A program made the position numbers and the translations under genes. The notes below the pieces were generated by a model. It was given only the letters and a program-made list of their open reading frames with translations. It searched no databases and was not told the origin of the DNA. 64,000 bases of DNA from Halarchaeum nitratireducens (GTDB taxonomy: Archaea; Halobacteriota; Halobacteria; Halobacteriales; Halobacteriaceae): positions 275,600 through 339,599 of the forward strand of contig NZ_BMOQ01000005.1 in assembly GCF_014647155.1 (NCBI RefSeq). The letters are read 5' to 3'. Positions 1-8,195 of the stretch are shown here, in pieces (positions within the stretch are counted from its first letter, which is position 1; every line of letters begins with the position of its first letter).

Positions 1-1
1 C

Positions 2-247
2 CTCGGGACGCGGACGACGACGTCCGTCAATCGGATCGCGGACGTCGTCGCGGACGTCCTCGACTGCGACCCCGACTACGCGTACACGGGCGGGGACCGC
101 GGCTGGACGGGCGACGTGCCGAAGATGCGCCTCTCGATCGAGAAGCTCGCGGCGCTGGGGTGGGAGCCGAGTCAGTCGAGCGACGAGGCGGTCAGGAAAG
201 CGGCCGAGCAGCTGGCGGCGGAGATACGCGCGGAGCGCGAGGCCTGA
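2..247 (+). CDS. NAD-dependent epimerase/dehydratase family protein, C-terminal end only
   Basis: The window opens inside this gene; the last 81 codons are visible and end at TGA 245-247. The tail reads TGGDRGWTGDVPKMRL and then a helix containing KLAALGWEP. This is the typical C-terminus of haloarchaeal extended SDR proteins (UDP-glucose 4-epimerase or nucleoside-diphosphate-sugar epimerase type), in which the GW.GD..K segment closes the substrate site. The Rossmann half lies outside the window, so substrate and full length cannot be judged. It may be a sugar-nucleotide gene of a surface-glycan cluster lying to the left. The family call is likely; the exact enzyme is open. Confidence 0.75.
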   Translation, partial: LGTRTTTSVNRIADVVADVLDCDPDYAYTGGDRGWTGDVPKMRLSIEKLAALGWEPSQSSDEAVRKAAEQLAAEIRAEREA

Positions 248-316
248 GCGGGGACGGGTCGCGCCCGGCGCGGGGGTCGGTACGTTTTAACGCCCGTCGA
301 TCGAACGTGTCGGCCG

Positions 317-967
317 ATGGGGGACAGCTACGACGTGGGCGACGCCCTCCCGATCGACGAGATCCCGGCGGGCACGAACCTGATGATCGGCGGGCCGCCG
401 ATGACCGGGAAACGTGACCTCGCGCTCTCGCTCGTCGAGTCGGGCTGCCGTCGAGGCGAGGGCGCGCTCGTCGTCACGATGCGCGACGACGTGGAGCGGC
501 TGCTCGATAAGTCCGCACCGCTCGCGGACGCGGTCGCGGAGGGACGGGCGGGCGTCGTCGACTGCGTGACGCGCGAGCGCGGCGAGGACGTCCGGGACAA
601 GCGGTGGATCCGCTACGCGTCCTCTCCGGGCGACGTGACCGACATCGGGATCCGCTCTGCGGGGCTCTTTCAGGCGCTCGACGAAGGGGGCGTCGAGCGC
701 GTCCGCTCCGGGTTCGTCTCCATTCCGACGATGCTGATGTACACGGAGCCGCGCCGGCTCTTCCGGTTCCTCCACGTCTACACCGGCCGGATCCAGTCGG
801 CCGGACAGCTCGGGTTCGCGCTCATCGAACTCGGCGACCGGGAGGCCTTCGATCGGTTCGCGCCGCTCTTCGACGGGATGGTGCAGACGCGGACGAACGA
901 GGACGGCAAGCGCCAGCTCCGCGTCGTCGGCGTGACGTCGTCGCCGACCGAGTGGATCCCCTACTGA
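317..967 (+). CDS. RecA/KaiC-superfamily ATPase-like protein (haloarchaeal HTR-like family)
   Basis: A 216-residue protein with a P-loop-like segment GGPPMTGKRD near residues 25-34, followed by a hydrophobic strand (ALVVTMRDD), as in truncated KaiC/RecA-fold proteins. Haloarchaea carry many such stand-alone single-domain proteins, often annotated as HTR-like or RecA-superfamily ATPase. I see no DNA-binding domain and no clear Walker B acidic pair, so ATP hydrolysis is uncertain. The start is ATG 317 because the TATA-like sequence TACGTTTTAA lies about 26-35 bp upstream, the leaderless spacing. It stands alone between the epimerase end and a convergent gene. Its role is unknown; a regulatory or signalling part is inferred from the family only. 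Confidence 0.7.
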   Translation: MGDSYDVGDALPIDEIPAGTNLMIGGPPMTGKRDLALSLVESGCRRGEGALVVTMRDDVERLLDKSAPLADAVAEGRAGVVDCVTRERGEDVRDKRWIRYASSPGDVTDIGIRSAGLFQALDEGGVERVRSGFVSIPTMLMYTEPRRLFRFLHVYTGRIQSAGQLGFALIELGDREAFDRFAPLFDGMVQTRTNEDGKRQLRVVGVTSSPTEWIPY

Positions 968-968
968 G

Positions 969-1421
969 TCAGGAGAACTGCTCCTCGACGGCGTCGTCGA
1001 GTTCCTCGCCCTCCGGTTCGCCCTCGGACTCGCGGAGCTCGCTCGCCGGATTCTCGATGTAGTCGAGCGCGATGTCGGTGAACGCGCCCGTGTCGACGAC
1101 GCTGTCGCGATCGAAGGAGACGATGACGCCGCTCCACTGCCCGAGGGGCACCTGGAGGACGACGACCTCGTGGAACCACCGGACGCTCAGGTCGAGGTGG
1201 CCGAAGCGGGAGAACTCGGGCTGGTCGAGCTCGTCGTCGAAGCCCTTGAGGATGAGGTTCTTCGTGGTCTCCTCGATCTCCTCGGGCGTCTGGGCGTCCG
1301 CGACGTCGTCGCGGGTGTAGAGGTGATCGTACGCCTCCCCGTCGTACGCGATCGCGCGCCGGATCCGACCCACGTCGGCGTCCCGGAGCGCGTCGACGAA
1401 CGCCTCGGCTTCCTCGTTCAT
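969..1421 (-). CDS. Conserved haloarchaeal hypothetical protein, 150 aa
   Basis: Acidic soluble protein of 150 residues, starting MNEEAEAFVDALRDADVG and ending in a glutamate-rich tail. A helical N-terminal half is followed by a beta-rich middle (DLSVRWFHEVVVLQVPLGQW). I see no signal peptide, membrane segment or metal motif. It ends one base after the convergent ATPase-like gene. An AT-rich stretch about 25-30 bp before its ATG (GATTAAC read on this strand) fits a leaderless promoter. I do not recognise a functional family and propose none. Confidence 0.7.
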   Translation of the reverse strand: MNEEAEAFVDALRDADVGRIRRAIAYDGEAYDHLYTRDDVADAQTPEEIEETTKNLILKGFDDELDQPEFSRFGHLDLSVRWFHEVVVLQVPLGQWSGVIVSFDRDSVVDTGAFTDIALDYIENPASELRESEGEPEGEELDDAVEEQFS

Positions 1422-1506
1422 ACGTGTCCGTGTGACGCGGCGTGGGGTTAATCTTACCCCCTCGGCCGTCAGAGCGTTCTTGTACGCGGCGCACCGACGG
1501 TGTGGC

Positions 1507-2124
1507 GTGCACGCCGTCGTCGTCGCGGGCGGTCGCTCGACCCGGTTCGGTGAGCGCGATAAGGCCGTCGCGTCGCTCGCCGGAACGCCGCTAATCCGCC
1601 GGGTCGCCGACCGGCTCGCCGGCCCCGTCGAGTCGCTCGTCGTGAACTGCCGGCCCGCCCAGCGCGCCGTGATCGCGGACGTGCTCGCCGACTACCCGCG
1701 GCCGGTGACGTACGCCCTCGACGCGCCCGACCGCGCGGGCGAGGGGCCGCTCGCCGGGATGGGGGCGGGGTTGCGCGCGACGGACGCCGAGCGCGCGTTC
1801 GTCGTCGCCTGCGACGTGCCGTTCGTCGACCCCGCGTTCGTCCGCTACCTCTTCGATCGGGCGGCGGCGCGCGAGGCCGCGGTGCCGTACCGCGAGGGGT
1901 ACCCCGAACCGCTCCACGCCGTCTACGAGGTCGAACCGGCCCTCGACGCGATCGAGCGCGCGCTCGACGGGGGGCGACGCCGCGCGGACGCGGCGCTCGA
2001 CGCCCTCGACGCGAGCGCCGTCCGGGAGGCCGCGATCGGGACGCACGCGGCTCCGGGCGCGTTCACGAACCTGAACACGCGAGCGGCGCTCGACGCCGCC
2101 GAGGACCGGCTGCGCCGACGCTGA
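1507..2124 (+). CDS. mobA: Molybdenum cofactor guanylyltransferase MobA-like
   Basis: A 205-residue nucleotidyltransferase of the MobA/GT-A fold. It transfers GMP from GTP to molybdopterin to make the bis-MGD cofactor in the cytoplasm. The N-terminus VVAGGRSTRFGERDKA is the nucleotide-binding loop (GG.S.RFG..K), PLAGMGAGL is the middle motif, and VVACDVPFV carries the metal-binding Asp. The start is the GTG at 1507, because the fold begins at the next residue; an in-frame ATG at 1432 would add 25 residues with no family likeness. The short length is normal for archaeal MobA. Mo enzymes are plausible clients in this genome; the sulfite-oxidase-like protein in this window belongs to a class that usually carries plain molybdopterin. 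Related CTP- or ADP-transferases cannot be fully excluded. Confidence 0.85.
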   Translation: MHAVVVAGGRSTRFGERDKAVASLAGTPLIRRVADRLAGPVESLVVNCRPAQRAVIADVLADYPRPVTYALDAPDRAGEGPLAGMGAGLRATDAERAFVVACDVPFVDPAFVRYLFDRAAAREAAVPYREGYPEPLHAVYEVEPALDAIERALDGGRRRADAALDALDASAVREAAIGTHAAPGAFTNLNTRAALDAAEDRLRRR

Positions 2125-2140
2125 AAAGAGGGACGGGCCG

Positions 2141-2446
2141 TCACCGGGCGCGCTCCGCCTCCTCTTCGAGGAGTGCGGAGATGTACTGGTGTTCCCAGCT
2201 CTCGCGGTCGATGATCTCGCGCCGACCCCGTCTGGTCAGCGAGTAGGCGTTCGTCCGTTCGTCCTGCTTGCGCTTATCGACGAGCCCCTTCTCGCAGAGC
2301 GTATCGAGGTTCGGGTAGAGTCGGCCGTGATTGATCGCCGTCCCGTAGTACTCCTCGAGTTCGTCCTTGATGTCGAGTCCGTTGGGTTCGTCCAGCCCGC
2401 AGGTAACGAAGAGGAGGTCGCGCTGAAAGCCGGTGAGGTCGTGCAT
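2141..2446 (-). CDS. PadR-family transcriptional regulator
   Basis: A 101-residue winged-helix protein. The helix-turn-helix lies in residues 1-40 (LTGFQRDLLFVTCGL, then GLDIKDELEEYYG), and the wing follows (INHGRLYPNLDTLCEKGLV, then AYSLTRRGRR). The GRLYPNLDTL segment is the PadR recognition signature. Haloarchaeal small PadR proteins lack the long C-terminal dimerisation domain, as here. It diverges from the sulfur-transport operon starting at 2747, with 300 bp between them and two palindromes at 2674-2702. It could act on that operon, but its effector is unknown. A TTTAAC box about 30 bp before the ATG fits its own promoter. Confidence 0.88.
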   Translation of the reverse strand: MHDLTGFQRDLLFVTCGLDEPNGLDIKDELEEYYGTAINHGRLYPNLDTLCEKGLVDKRKQDERTNAYSLTRRGRREIIDRESWEHQYISALLEEEAERAR

Positions 2447-2673
2447 CGCGTGTCCGAACGGAAGATCGAACGCCGTTTAACTCCGGTGGCCAACGTGACC
2501 CCGGTCAGTGGTGGTGTCCTCGCCGATCGCGCCGCGGGCACCGGTGGCGGCGCGGCGGGCGTCGTCTCGCTGGCGACGCGCTCGGCGTCGGACGCCCGGC
2601 ACGCGCGGGCGTCGTAGCGCATCATCGATCGTCATCGAATAACCGGAATCCGTTGCCGACGCTCTCGACGGAG
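2447..2673. other. Gap between padR and the sulfur operon, no gene seen
   Basis: The reading frames crossing this stretch lack plausible protein character and overlap padR on the opposite strand. It holds the padR promoter at its left end and leads into the palindromic elements annotated separately at 2674-2702. Confidence 0.5.
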
Positions 2674-2702
2674 CGTCACCGGTGACGGTACAGTCGTACC
2701 GT
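2674..2702. promoter_or_regulatory. Two overlapping palindromes, candidate operators of the sulfur operon
   Basis: CGTCACC followed directly by GGTGACG makes a perfect 14-bp palindrome at 2674-2687. ACGGTAC, spacer AGTC, GTACCGT makes a second perfect inverted repeat at 2685-2702, sharing three bases with the first. They lie 45-73 bp before the GTG start at 2747 and just upstream of the TATA-like AGTTATCC at about 2709-2716. That is where an activator or auxiliary repressor site would be. The PadR gene next door is one candidate binder. That binding is inference; the palindromes themselves are read directly. Confidence 0.7.
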
Positions 2703-2746
2703 AATGCGGCCAGTTATCCCACTGAAACCGATAGCGGAGGTCACCC

Positions 2747-3916
2747 GTGGTATCACAACTGCTCATCGCGGCCGTTGTCGGCCTCGGAATCGGCGCCTGC
2801 CTCCAGAAGGGCCGATTCTGCTTCGTCAACGCCTTCCGCGACCTCTTCGCGTACAAGGACACCCGCGTCACGAAGGGCGTCATCGCCGCCGTCTTGGTGA
2901 CGATGGTGTTCTGGGGCACCGCCTATCAGTTCGGTTACTTCCAAGGCTTTTGGACCCCCGGCTGGGGGCTCACCGGCCTCGTCGGTGGGTTCGTCTTCGG
3001 CGTTGGGATGACGTACGCCGGGGCCTGCGCCTCGGGGACGCTCTACCGCGCCGGCGAGGGGTACGTCCAGTACTGGCTCACCCTGCTGTTCATGGGCGTC
3101 GGGTACGTCGCCTTCGTGATCGCGTTCCCGTCGCTTCAGTCAACGTACTTCGCCTCGCTGACGTTCGGTGAGGGCGTCTCGCTGTTCGAGATCTCCCCGG
3201 TCCCGGCCGGCCTCCTCGCCATCGCCGTCGCCGTCGTCGCCACGCTCGCCTACGCGACCGTCCTCGGTCGCCAGCACGCGGGCGGGAGCGAGCGCGCGAC
3301 GGCCGCCGAGGCCCGTCCCGCGACGATCGTCGGGACGCCCGTCGTCGGCCTCCAGCGCCTCGCCGCCGGCACGCGCGCGTACGCCGCAGGCCTCCGCGAC
3401 GCGTGGGCCGATCCGGTCGCCGCGAGCAAGCGCCCGTGGGACCCGCGGACCGCCGCGCTCGGCATCTCGGTCTTCGCGCTCATCTGGTTCACGAGCGTCT
3501 CGATCGTCGGCGTCACCGGTCCCGAGGCCCGCTGGAGCGGCTATCTGCTCTCGCTCGCCGGCGTCGACGCCGGCTCGTTCGCCTACTGGGGGTCCGTCCT
3601 CTTCCGCGGCGCCGGCGTCGGCGTCACGGTCGACATGGTGATGATCGCCTTCCTCATCCTCGGCTCCGCGCTCGCCGCGTACTGGAGCGGCGACTTCTCG
3701 CTTCGCATGCCGCGCAAGCGCCGGCTCCCGAACGCCGTCCTCGGCGGGTTCGCCATGGGCGCCGGCTCCCGGCTCGCCCCCGGTTGCAACATCGGGAACA
3801 TCTACTCCGGGCTCGCCGAGCTCTCCGTCCACTCGTTCATCGCGACGGTCGGCATCATCGCCGGCGTCTACGTGATGACCCACTGGATCTACCGCGAGGT
3901 CGGCTGCGCGATCTAA
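2747..3916 (+). CDS. YeeE/YedE (TsuA-type) sulfur-compound permease
   Basis: A 389-residue polytopic membrane protein with about nine or more hydrophobic segments. Family marks are the glycine-rich first helix (VVGLGIGACLQKGRFCF, with C18 and C25), the MTYAGACASGTLYRAGEG motif with C94, and the late RLAPGCNIGN motif. In the structurally known TsuA, three conserved cysteines line a thiosulfate path, and the cysteines here sit at equivalent places. It therefore probably imports thiosulfate or a related sulfur anion. The start is GTG 2747, leaderless behind AGTTATCC. The TusA and rhodanese genes follow at once, so imported sulfur can pass to cysteine persulfide carriers. The long hydrophilic loop around residues 180-235 is typical of the two-half fused forms. 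Confidence 0.88.
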   Translation: MVSQLLIAAVVGLGIGACLQKGRFCFVNAFRDLFAYKDTRVTKGVIAAVLVTMVFWGTAYQFGYFQGFWTPGWGLTGLVGGFVFGVGMTYAGACASGTLYRAGEGYVQYWLTLLFMGVGYVAFVIAFPSLQSTYFASLTFGEGVSLFEISPVPAGLLAIAVAVVATLAYATVLGRQHAGGSERATAAEARPATIVGTPVVGLQRLAAGTRAYAAGLRDAWADPVAASKRPWDPRTAALGISVFALIWFTSVSIVGVTGPEARWSGYLLSLAGVDAGSFAYWGSVLFRGAGVGVTVDMVMIAFLILGSALAAYWSGDFSLRMPRKRRLPNAVLGGFAMGAGSRLAPGCNIGNIYSGLAELSVHSFIATVGIIAGVYVMTHWIYREVGCAI

Positions 3917-3960
3917 CGGAACCGTCAGACAGACACCCCTCCACCGACTACGACACACCA

Positions 3961-4254
3961 ATGCCATCCATCGACGACGTTGTTGACTCCCCCGACGAAC
4001 TGGACGACGAGACCGCACAGGAACTCTACGAGAACGCCGACCGCACCCAAGACATGATGGGCGAGGTCTGCCCGTACCCGCAGGTCGAGGCGCAGAAGGG
4101 CCTCCAGAAGCTCGAATCGGACGAACTCCTCGTTCAGGAGACGGACCACGTCCCCTGCACGGAGAACGTCCCGAAGGCCGTCGGCGACGACGCCGAAGCG
4201 ACCGTCTGGCGCAGCGGCGACGGCGTCTACCGCATCTACCTCCGGAAGAACTGA
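3961..4254 (+). CDS. TusA-family sulfurtransferase
   Basis: A 97-residue small sulfur carrier. The catalytic motif CPYP (C37) sits in GEVCPYPQVEAQKGLQ at the start of the first long helix, as in TusA/SirA proteins. A second cysteine (C66, in HVPCTENVP) lies where some permease-linked TusA proteins carry one. A roughly 30-residue acidic helix precedes the core, an extension beyond the usual 75-80 residues. The start is ATG 3961; the reading frame stays open far upstream only as a shadow of the permease gene. It sits 44 bp after the permease and 2 bp before the rhodanese gene, so a persulfide relay between the three proteins is the natural reading. Confidence 0.9.
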   Translation: MPSIDDVVDSPDELDDETAQELYENADRTQDMMGEVCPYPQVEAQKGLQKLESDELLVQETDHVPCTENVPKAVGDDAEATVWRSGDGVYRIYLRKN

Positions 4255-4256
4255 TC

Positions 4257-4598
4257 ATGCCCGCAGAACTCAGCCCCGCCGAGACCAGCGAGCGACTCGA
4301 CGACGAGGACTTCACGCTCGTCGACATCCGCGACCCCGAGGCCTACGAAGAGGGCCACGTCCCCGGCGCGGAGAACCTCACCCTCGAGGAACTCGAAGAG
4401 ACCGTCGAGGAGCGCGAGTGGAACGACACCGTCGCGTTCCTCTGCTACATCGGCAAGTCCTCCCAGCAGGCCGCTCGCTTCGTCGAGGAGTACGGCGACG
4501 CGGACGACGTCTACAGCGTCGCCGGCGGCATGGACGAGTGGGACGGGGAGGTCGAGGTCGCGGACGACGTCGACGCCCTCGACGCCGGGAGCGATTGA
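4257..4598 (+). CDS. Single-domain rhodanese-like sulfurtransferase
   Basis: A 113-residue rhodanese domain. The N-terminal DFTLVDIRDPEAYEEGHVPGA matches the CH2A/VDxR region. The active loop is CYIGKSSQQAA with C63, and the C-terminal VAGGMDEWDGE is the closing motif. The active loop differs from thiosulfate-specific CRxGx[RT] forms but is a common single-domain variant. It is cytoplasmic and acts as a persulfide donor or acceptor. The start lies two bases after the tusA stop, so the genes are co-transcribed and probably translationally coupled. Permease, TusA and rhodanese together form a compact sulfur import and relay unit. Confidence 0.92.
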   Translation: MPAELSPAETSERLDDEDFTLVDIRDPEAYEEGHVPGAENLTLEELEETVEEREWNDTVAFLCYIGKSSQQAARFVEEYGDADDVYSVAGGMDEWDGEVEVADDVDALDAGSD

Positions 4599-4647
4599 GG
4601 GCGGGGGCGACGGACAGCTTTTCGTGTCGGCCCCGCGACGGGCCGGT

Positions 4648-5616
4648 ATGCGCTTCGGTATCCTCAGCACCGCGGACATCGCGCTCGATTCCTTCGTCCC
4701 CGGCGTCGCCCGGACCGAACACGAGGTCGCGGCCATCGCCTCGCGCGACGCCGAGCGCGCCGCCGCGGCCGCGACCGCACACGACATTCCCGACGCTTAC
4801 GGGAGCTACGACGCACTCCTCGAGGCGGACATCGACGCCGTCTACAACCCCCTGCCGAACGCCCTCCACGCCGAGTGGACGACGCGCGCCGCCGACGCCG
4901 GACTCCACGTGCTCTGTGAGAAACCCCTCACGCGCGACGCGAACGAGGCCCGCGACGTCGTCGACTACTGCGCCGACCGGGGCGTCACCCTCATGGAGGC
5001 GTTCATGTACCGCTACCACCCGCGCACCGAACGCGTCCACGGCCTCCTCGACGCGATGGGCGACGTCGTCTCCGCGTCCGCGTCGTTCGGCTTCCCCCTC
5101 CGCGGTGATCCCGCGGACGTCCGACTCCAACCCGGGCTCGCCGGCGGGTCGCTCATGGACGTCGGGTGCTACCCCGTCAACGCCCTCCGGACCTTCCTCG
5201 GCGAACCCGACGCCGTCACCGCGACGACGTACGACAGCCGCGACTGCGGTGTCGATACCCGCCTCGCCGGGACGTTCGAGTACGAGGGCGGCGCGAGCGC
5301 CACCCTCCGCTGTTGGTTCGACGCCCCCGAACACCAGCGCTACCGGATCGAGACGACCGACGGCTGGATCGAGGCGACCCCGGCGTTCAACGTCCCCGCG
5401 GACGCGTCCGCCGAACTCCGCTACGGCCGCGACGGGCGCACCGTCACGGAGACGTTCGAGCCGGTCGATCAGTACGCCCGCGAGGCCGAACACTTCGCCG
5501 ACTGCGTGGAGAGCGGCATGACGCCTCGCACCGACGGCGCGGACGCGCTCGCCAACATGCGCGCGATCGACGCGCTCGCCGAGGCGGCCGCCACCGGAGA
5601 GCGCGTCACGCTCTGA
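4648..5616 (+). CDS. Gfo/Idh/MocA-family NAD(P)-dependent oxidoreductase
   Basis: A 322-residue two-domain dehydrogenase. The Rossmann start is RFGILSTADIA, NPLPNALHAEW follows, and EKPLTRDANEA carries the catalytic Lys of the EKP motif near residue 91. LMEAFMYRYHP and GGSLMDVGCYPVN are the substrate-side motifs. The latter are shared with dimeric dihydrodiol and xylose dehydrogenases, and the haloarchaeal D-xylose 1-dehydrogenase belongs to this family. The substrate cannot be read from sequence, and no sugar-catabolic neighbours stand here. ATG 4648 is preferred to the in-frame GTG 4624, because the T-rich AGCTTTT lies about 25-30 bp before 4648. Confidence 0.87.
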   Translation: MRFGILSTADIALDSFVPGVARTEHEVAAIASRDAERAAAAATAHDIPDAYGSYDALLEADIDAVYNPLPNALHAEWTTRAADAGLHVLCEKPLTRDANEARDVVDYCADRGVTLMEAFMYRYHPRTERVHGLLDAMGDVVSASASFGFPLRGDPADVRLQPGLAGGSLMDVGCYPVNALRTFLGEPDAVTATTYDSRDCGVDTRLAGTFEYEGGASATLRCWFDAPEHQRYRIETTDGWIEATPAFNVPADASAELRYGRDGRTVTETFEPVDQYAREAEHFADCVESGMTPRTDGADALANMRAIDALAEAAATGERVTL

Positions 5617-5667
5617 GCCGCGGAGCAGGCACATCGTTTATGTGTTATCGGGGTGTCACCTACACGC

Positions 5668-5877
5668 ATGCCGAGCTCGGACGTCGAGGACGACATCTAC
5701 GAGGCGCTGCTCGCGGTAGCCGAGAAGGACGATTGGGGACTGCGCGACCTGGCCGCACACGCGGACGTGACGACCGACGGATTCGGAATGCAGCTCTGTG
5801 AACGCTGTCTGAACCGCCTCGAAACGCAGGGGCGCGTCGAGTGGGACGGCGGAACCTGGCGGCCCGCGGAGCGTTGA
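5668..5877 (+). CDS. Small winged-helix-like hypothetical protein, 69 aa
   Basis: An acidic 69-residue protein: MPSSDVEDDIYEALLAVAEK, then GLRDLAAHADVTTDGF, then a basic helix ending with a short strand (GRVEWDGGTW). The layout resembles a minimal winged helix-turn-helix, with DLAAHADV as a possible first helix-turn. It has two cysteines (LCERC), too few for a zinc finger alone. ATG 5668 is chosen because the TATA-like TTTATGTG lies about 25-30 bp upstream; an in-frame GTG at 5653 is too close to it. It stands alone. A DNA-binding role is inferred, not shown. Confidence 0.65.
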   Translation: MPSSDVEDDIYEALLAVAEKDDWGLRDLAAHADVTTDGFGMQLCERCLNRLETQGRVEWDGGTWRPAER

Positions 5878-5946
5878 GTCGGCCGGCCCGCGACGGATCA
5901 CGCCGCTACCGCAACGCACGTCCGGGTCGACACCCAGTACCGACGT

Positions 5947-6963
5947 ATGGTGACGAACCGGCAGTTCGTACTCGCGCGTCGCCCCGAGGGGAAACCGACC
6001 GACGACGACTTCGAACTCGTCGAGGCGGACGTCCCCGACCCCGGCCCGCGTGCGGTGCTCGTTCGTACCCGCTATCTCAGCGTCGACCCCTACATGCGCG
6101 GTCGGATGCGCGCGGGCGAGTCGTACGCCGACCCCTGGGCCGTCGGCGACGTGCTTCAGGGTGCCGTCGTCGGCGAGGTCGTCGAGTCGAACCACCCCGA
6201 TTTCGCGGCGGGCGACACCGTCACCGGGAACCTCCAGTGGGCGGACTACGCCGTCGCCGACGGCGACGACCTCGTCGGCGTCGATACGGGTGACGTCTCG
6301 GACTCCGCGGCGCTCGGCGTCCTCGGGATGCCCGGCCGCACCGCGTACTTCGGCGTCACTGACGTGCTCGACCCCGACCCCGGCGACACCGTCGTCGTCT
6401 CCGCGGCCGCGGGGGCCGTCGGAAGCGTCGTCGGCCAGCTGGCGAAACTGAACGGCTGTCGCGTCGTCGGGATCGCCGGGAGCGACGGGAAGGTCGCGCA
6501 CCTCGAAGACGACCTCGGCTTCGACGCCGGGATCAACTACGCCGACGCGGACGTCGCCGACGCACTCGCCGAGGCCGTCCCGGACGGCGTCGACGGCTAC
6601 TTCGACAACGTCGGCGGCCCGATCACGGACGCGGTCTTCGACCACCTGAACGTCCGCGCGTCCGTCGCCGTCTGCGGACAGATCGCCCTCTACAACGACG
6701 AGGGCGTCCCGACCGGCCCGCGGAAACTCCACACGCTCGTCGAGAAGCGCGCGAGCGTCGAAGGGTTCCTCGTCGGAGACTACGCCCCGCGGTTCGCCGA
6801 GGCGACCGAACGCCTCGTCGGGTGGGTGCAGAGCGGTGACGTCGCGTTCCGCGAGACCGTCGTGGACGGATTGGAGAACGCCCCCGACGCCTTCGTCGGC
6901 CTCTTCGAGGGCGAGAACGTCGGAAAGCAGGTGGTGCGGGTCGAGGCCGAGTCCGACGCGTAA
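5947..6963 (+). CDS. NADP-dependent medium-chain oxidoreductase (CurA/prostaglandin-reductase type)
   Basis: A 338-residue zinc-free medium-chain reductase. The N-terminal domain has RYLSVDPYMRGRM, the hallmark of the CurA/leukotriene B4 12-hydroxydehydrogenase/YncB group. The Rossmann loop is VSAAAGAVGSVVGQLAK and is followed by YFDNVGGPITD. These enzymes reduce the C=C bond of alpha,beta-unsaturated carbonyls with NADPH in the cytoplasm. No zinc-binding Cys set is present, as expected. It is a single gene 69 bp after the small winged-helix gene, so it is probably transcribed alone; the substrate is unknown. Confidence 0.9.
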   Translation: MVTNRQFVLARRPEGKPTDDDFELVEADVPDPGPRAVLVRTRYLSVDPYMRGRMRAGESYADPWAVGDVLQGAVVGEVVESNHPDFAAGDTVTGNLQWADYAVADGDDLVGVDTGDVSDSAALGVLGMPGRTAYFGVTDVLDPDPGDTVVVSAAAGAVGSVVGQLAKLNGCRVVGIAGSDGKVAHLEDDLGFDAGINYADADVADALAEAVPDGVDGYFDNVGGPITDAVFDHLNVRASVAVCGQIALYNDEGVPTGPRKLHTLVEKRASVEGFLVGDYAPRFAEATERLVGWVQSGDVAFRETVVDGLENAPDAFVGLFEGENVGKQVVRVEAESDA

Positions 6964-7097
6964 GCGTCGGGCACGCGAGAACGATAGATCTCTCCACGTT
7001 CGACGGCGCTACGAGCCGTCGAGCACGCAGGACCGTGTCCTGTGGAGTTCGGCGGATCGTACGCGTCGGTCCGGTCGTCCCCGTTTCGACCGCGCCG

Positions 7098-8060
7098 TTA
7101 CTCGAAGCCCATCGCTTCGATCTGCTCCTGGTAGCGATTGCGGATGGTGACCTCGGTCACCTGCGCGACATCGGCGACCTCGCGCTGGGTCTTCTTCTCG
7201 TTGCAGAGGAGGCTGGCGGCGTAGATCGCGGCGGCGGCGAAGCCGGTCGGGCTCTTCCCAGAGAGGAGGCCCTGCTCGGCGGAGATGTCGATGATCTCGT
7301 TGGCCTTGGCGATCGTCTCCTCGTTGAGTTCGAGCTCGCTGGCGAAGCGCGGCACGAACTGTTTGGGGTCGACGGGCTCCATCTCCAAGGAGAGCTCTTG
7401 GGCGACGTACCGATAGGTGCGCCCGATCTCCTTCTGGTCGACGCGGGATACCTCGGCCACCTCCTCAAGCGAGCGCGGGATGCCTTCCTTTCGACAGGCG
7501 GCGTAGAGACAGGACGTGGCGACGCCCTCGATGGAGCGCCCGCGGATGAGGTCCTCCTTGAGCGCGCGACGATAGATGACGGACGCGACCTCACGGACCG
7601 AGCGCGGGACGCCGAGCGCCGAGGCCATCCGGTCGATCTCGGAGAGCGCGAACTGGAGGTTTCGCTCGCCGGCGTCCTTCGTGCGGATGCGTTCTTGCCA
7701 CTTTCGCAGACGGTGCATCTGCGATCGCTTCTTCGAGGAGATCGAGCGACCGTAGGCGTCCTTGTCCTTCCAGTCGATCTGCGTCGTCAGCCCCTTGTCG
7801 TGCATCGTCTGGGTGGTCGGCGCGCCCACCCGACTCTTCTGCTGGCGCTCGGAGTGGTTGAACGCGCGCCACTCCGGCCCCCGATCGACGTTGTCCTCCT
7901 CTAGTACGAGGCCGCAGTCCTCACAGATGAGCTCACCCTGGTCCGCACTCACCGAGAGGTTGGAAGACTCGCACTCCGGACAGGTGCGCGTCTCCTCCTG
8001 CTCCCCGTCGGTCGTCTCCGCCTCGACGTCTCGCTCCTGCTGGCGGCTGCGGCGTGCCAT
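7098..8060 (-). CDS. tfb: Transcription initiation factor TFB
   Basis: A 320-residue archaeal TFIIB homologue that recruits RNA polymerase to TBP-TATA complexes. The N-terminal zinc ribbon has C27-P-E-C30 and C46-E-D-C49. The B-reader/linker region holds [16 protein letters not shown]. Two cyclin repeats follow (around residues 125-215 and 220-315), ending with the recognition helix [18 protein letters not shown]. Haloarchaea encode several TFBs and this is a full-length one; which paralogue it is cannot be told here. The TATA-like CTTAAATC on this strand lies about 28-35 bp before the ATG. It is transcribed alone. Confidence 0.97.
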   Translation of the reverse strand: MARRSRQQERDVEAETTDGEQEETRTCPECESSNLSVSADQGELICEDCGLVLEEDNVDRGPEWRAFNHSERQQKSRVGAPTTQTMHDKGLTTQIDWKDKDAYGRSISSKKRSQMHRLRKWQERIRTKDAGERNLQFALSEIDRMASALGVPRSVREVASVIYRRALKEDLIRGRSIEGVATSCLYAACRKEGIPRSLEEVAEVSRVDQKEIGRTYRYVAQELSLEMEPVDPKQFVPRFASELELNEETIAKANEIIDISAEQGLLSGKSPTGFAAAAIYAASLLCNEKKTQREVADVAQVTEVTIRNRYQEQIEAMGFE

Positions 8061-8195
8061 GTATGATGACCAATGACACCGATAGATTTAAGCCCTTTGC
8101 CCAGTCGGATATAGGTCTCTTTCGGCACACAACGGTGGTACGGGGCGTCTCCGGTAGATATCTCCGCATCCGATCCGCCATCACGCGGGTGTGAG

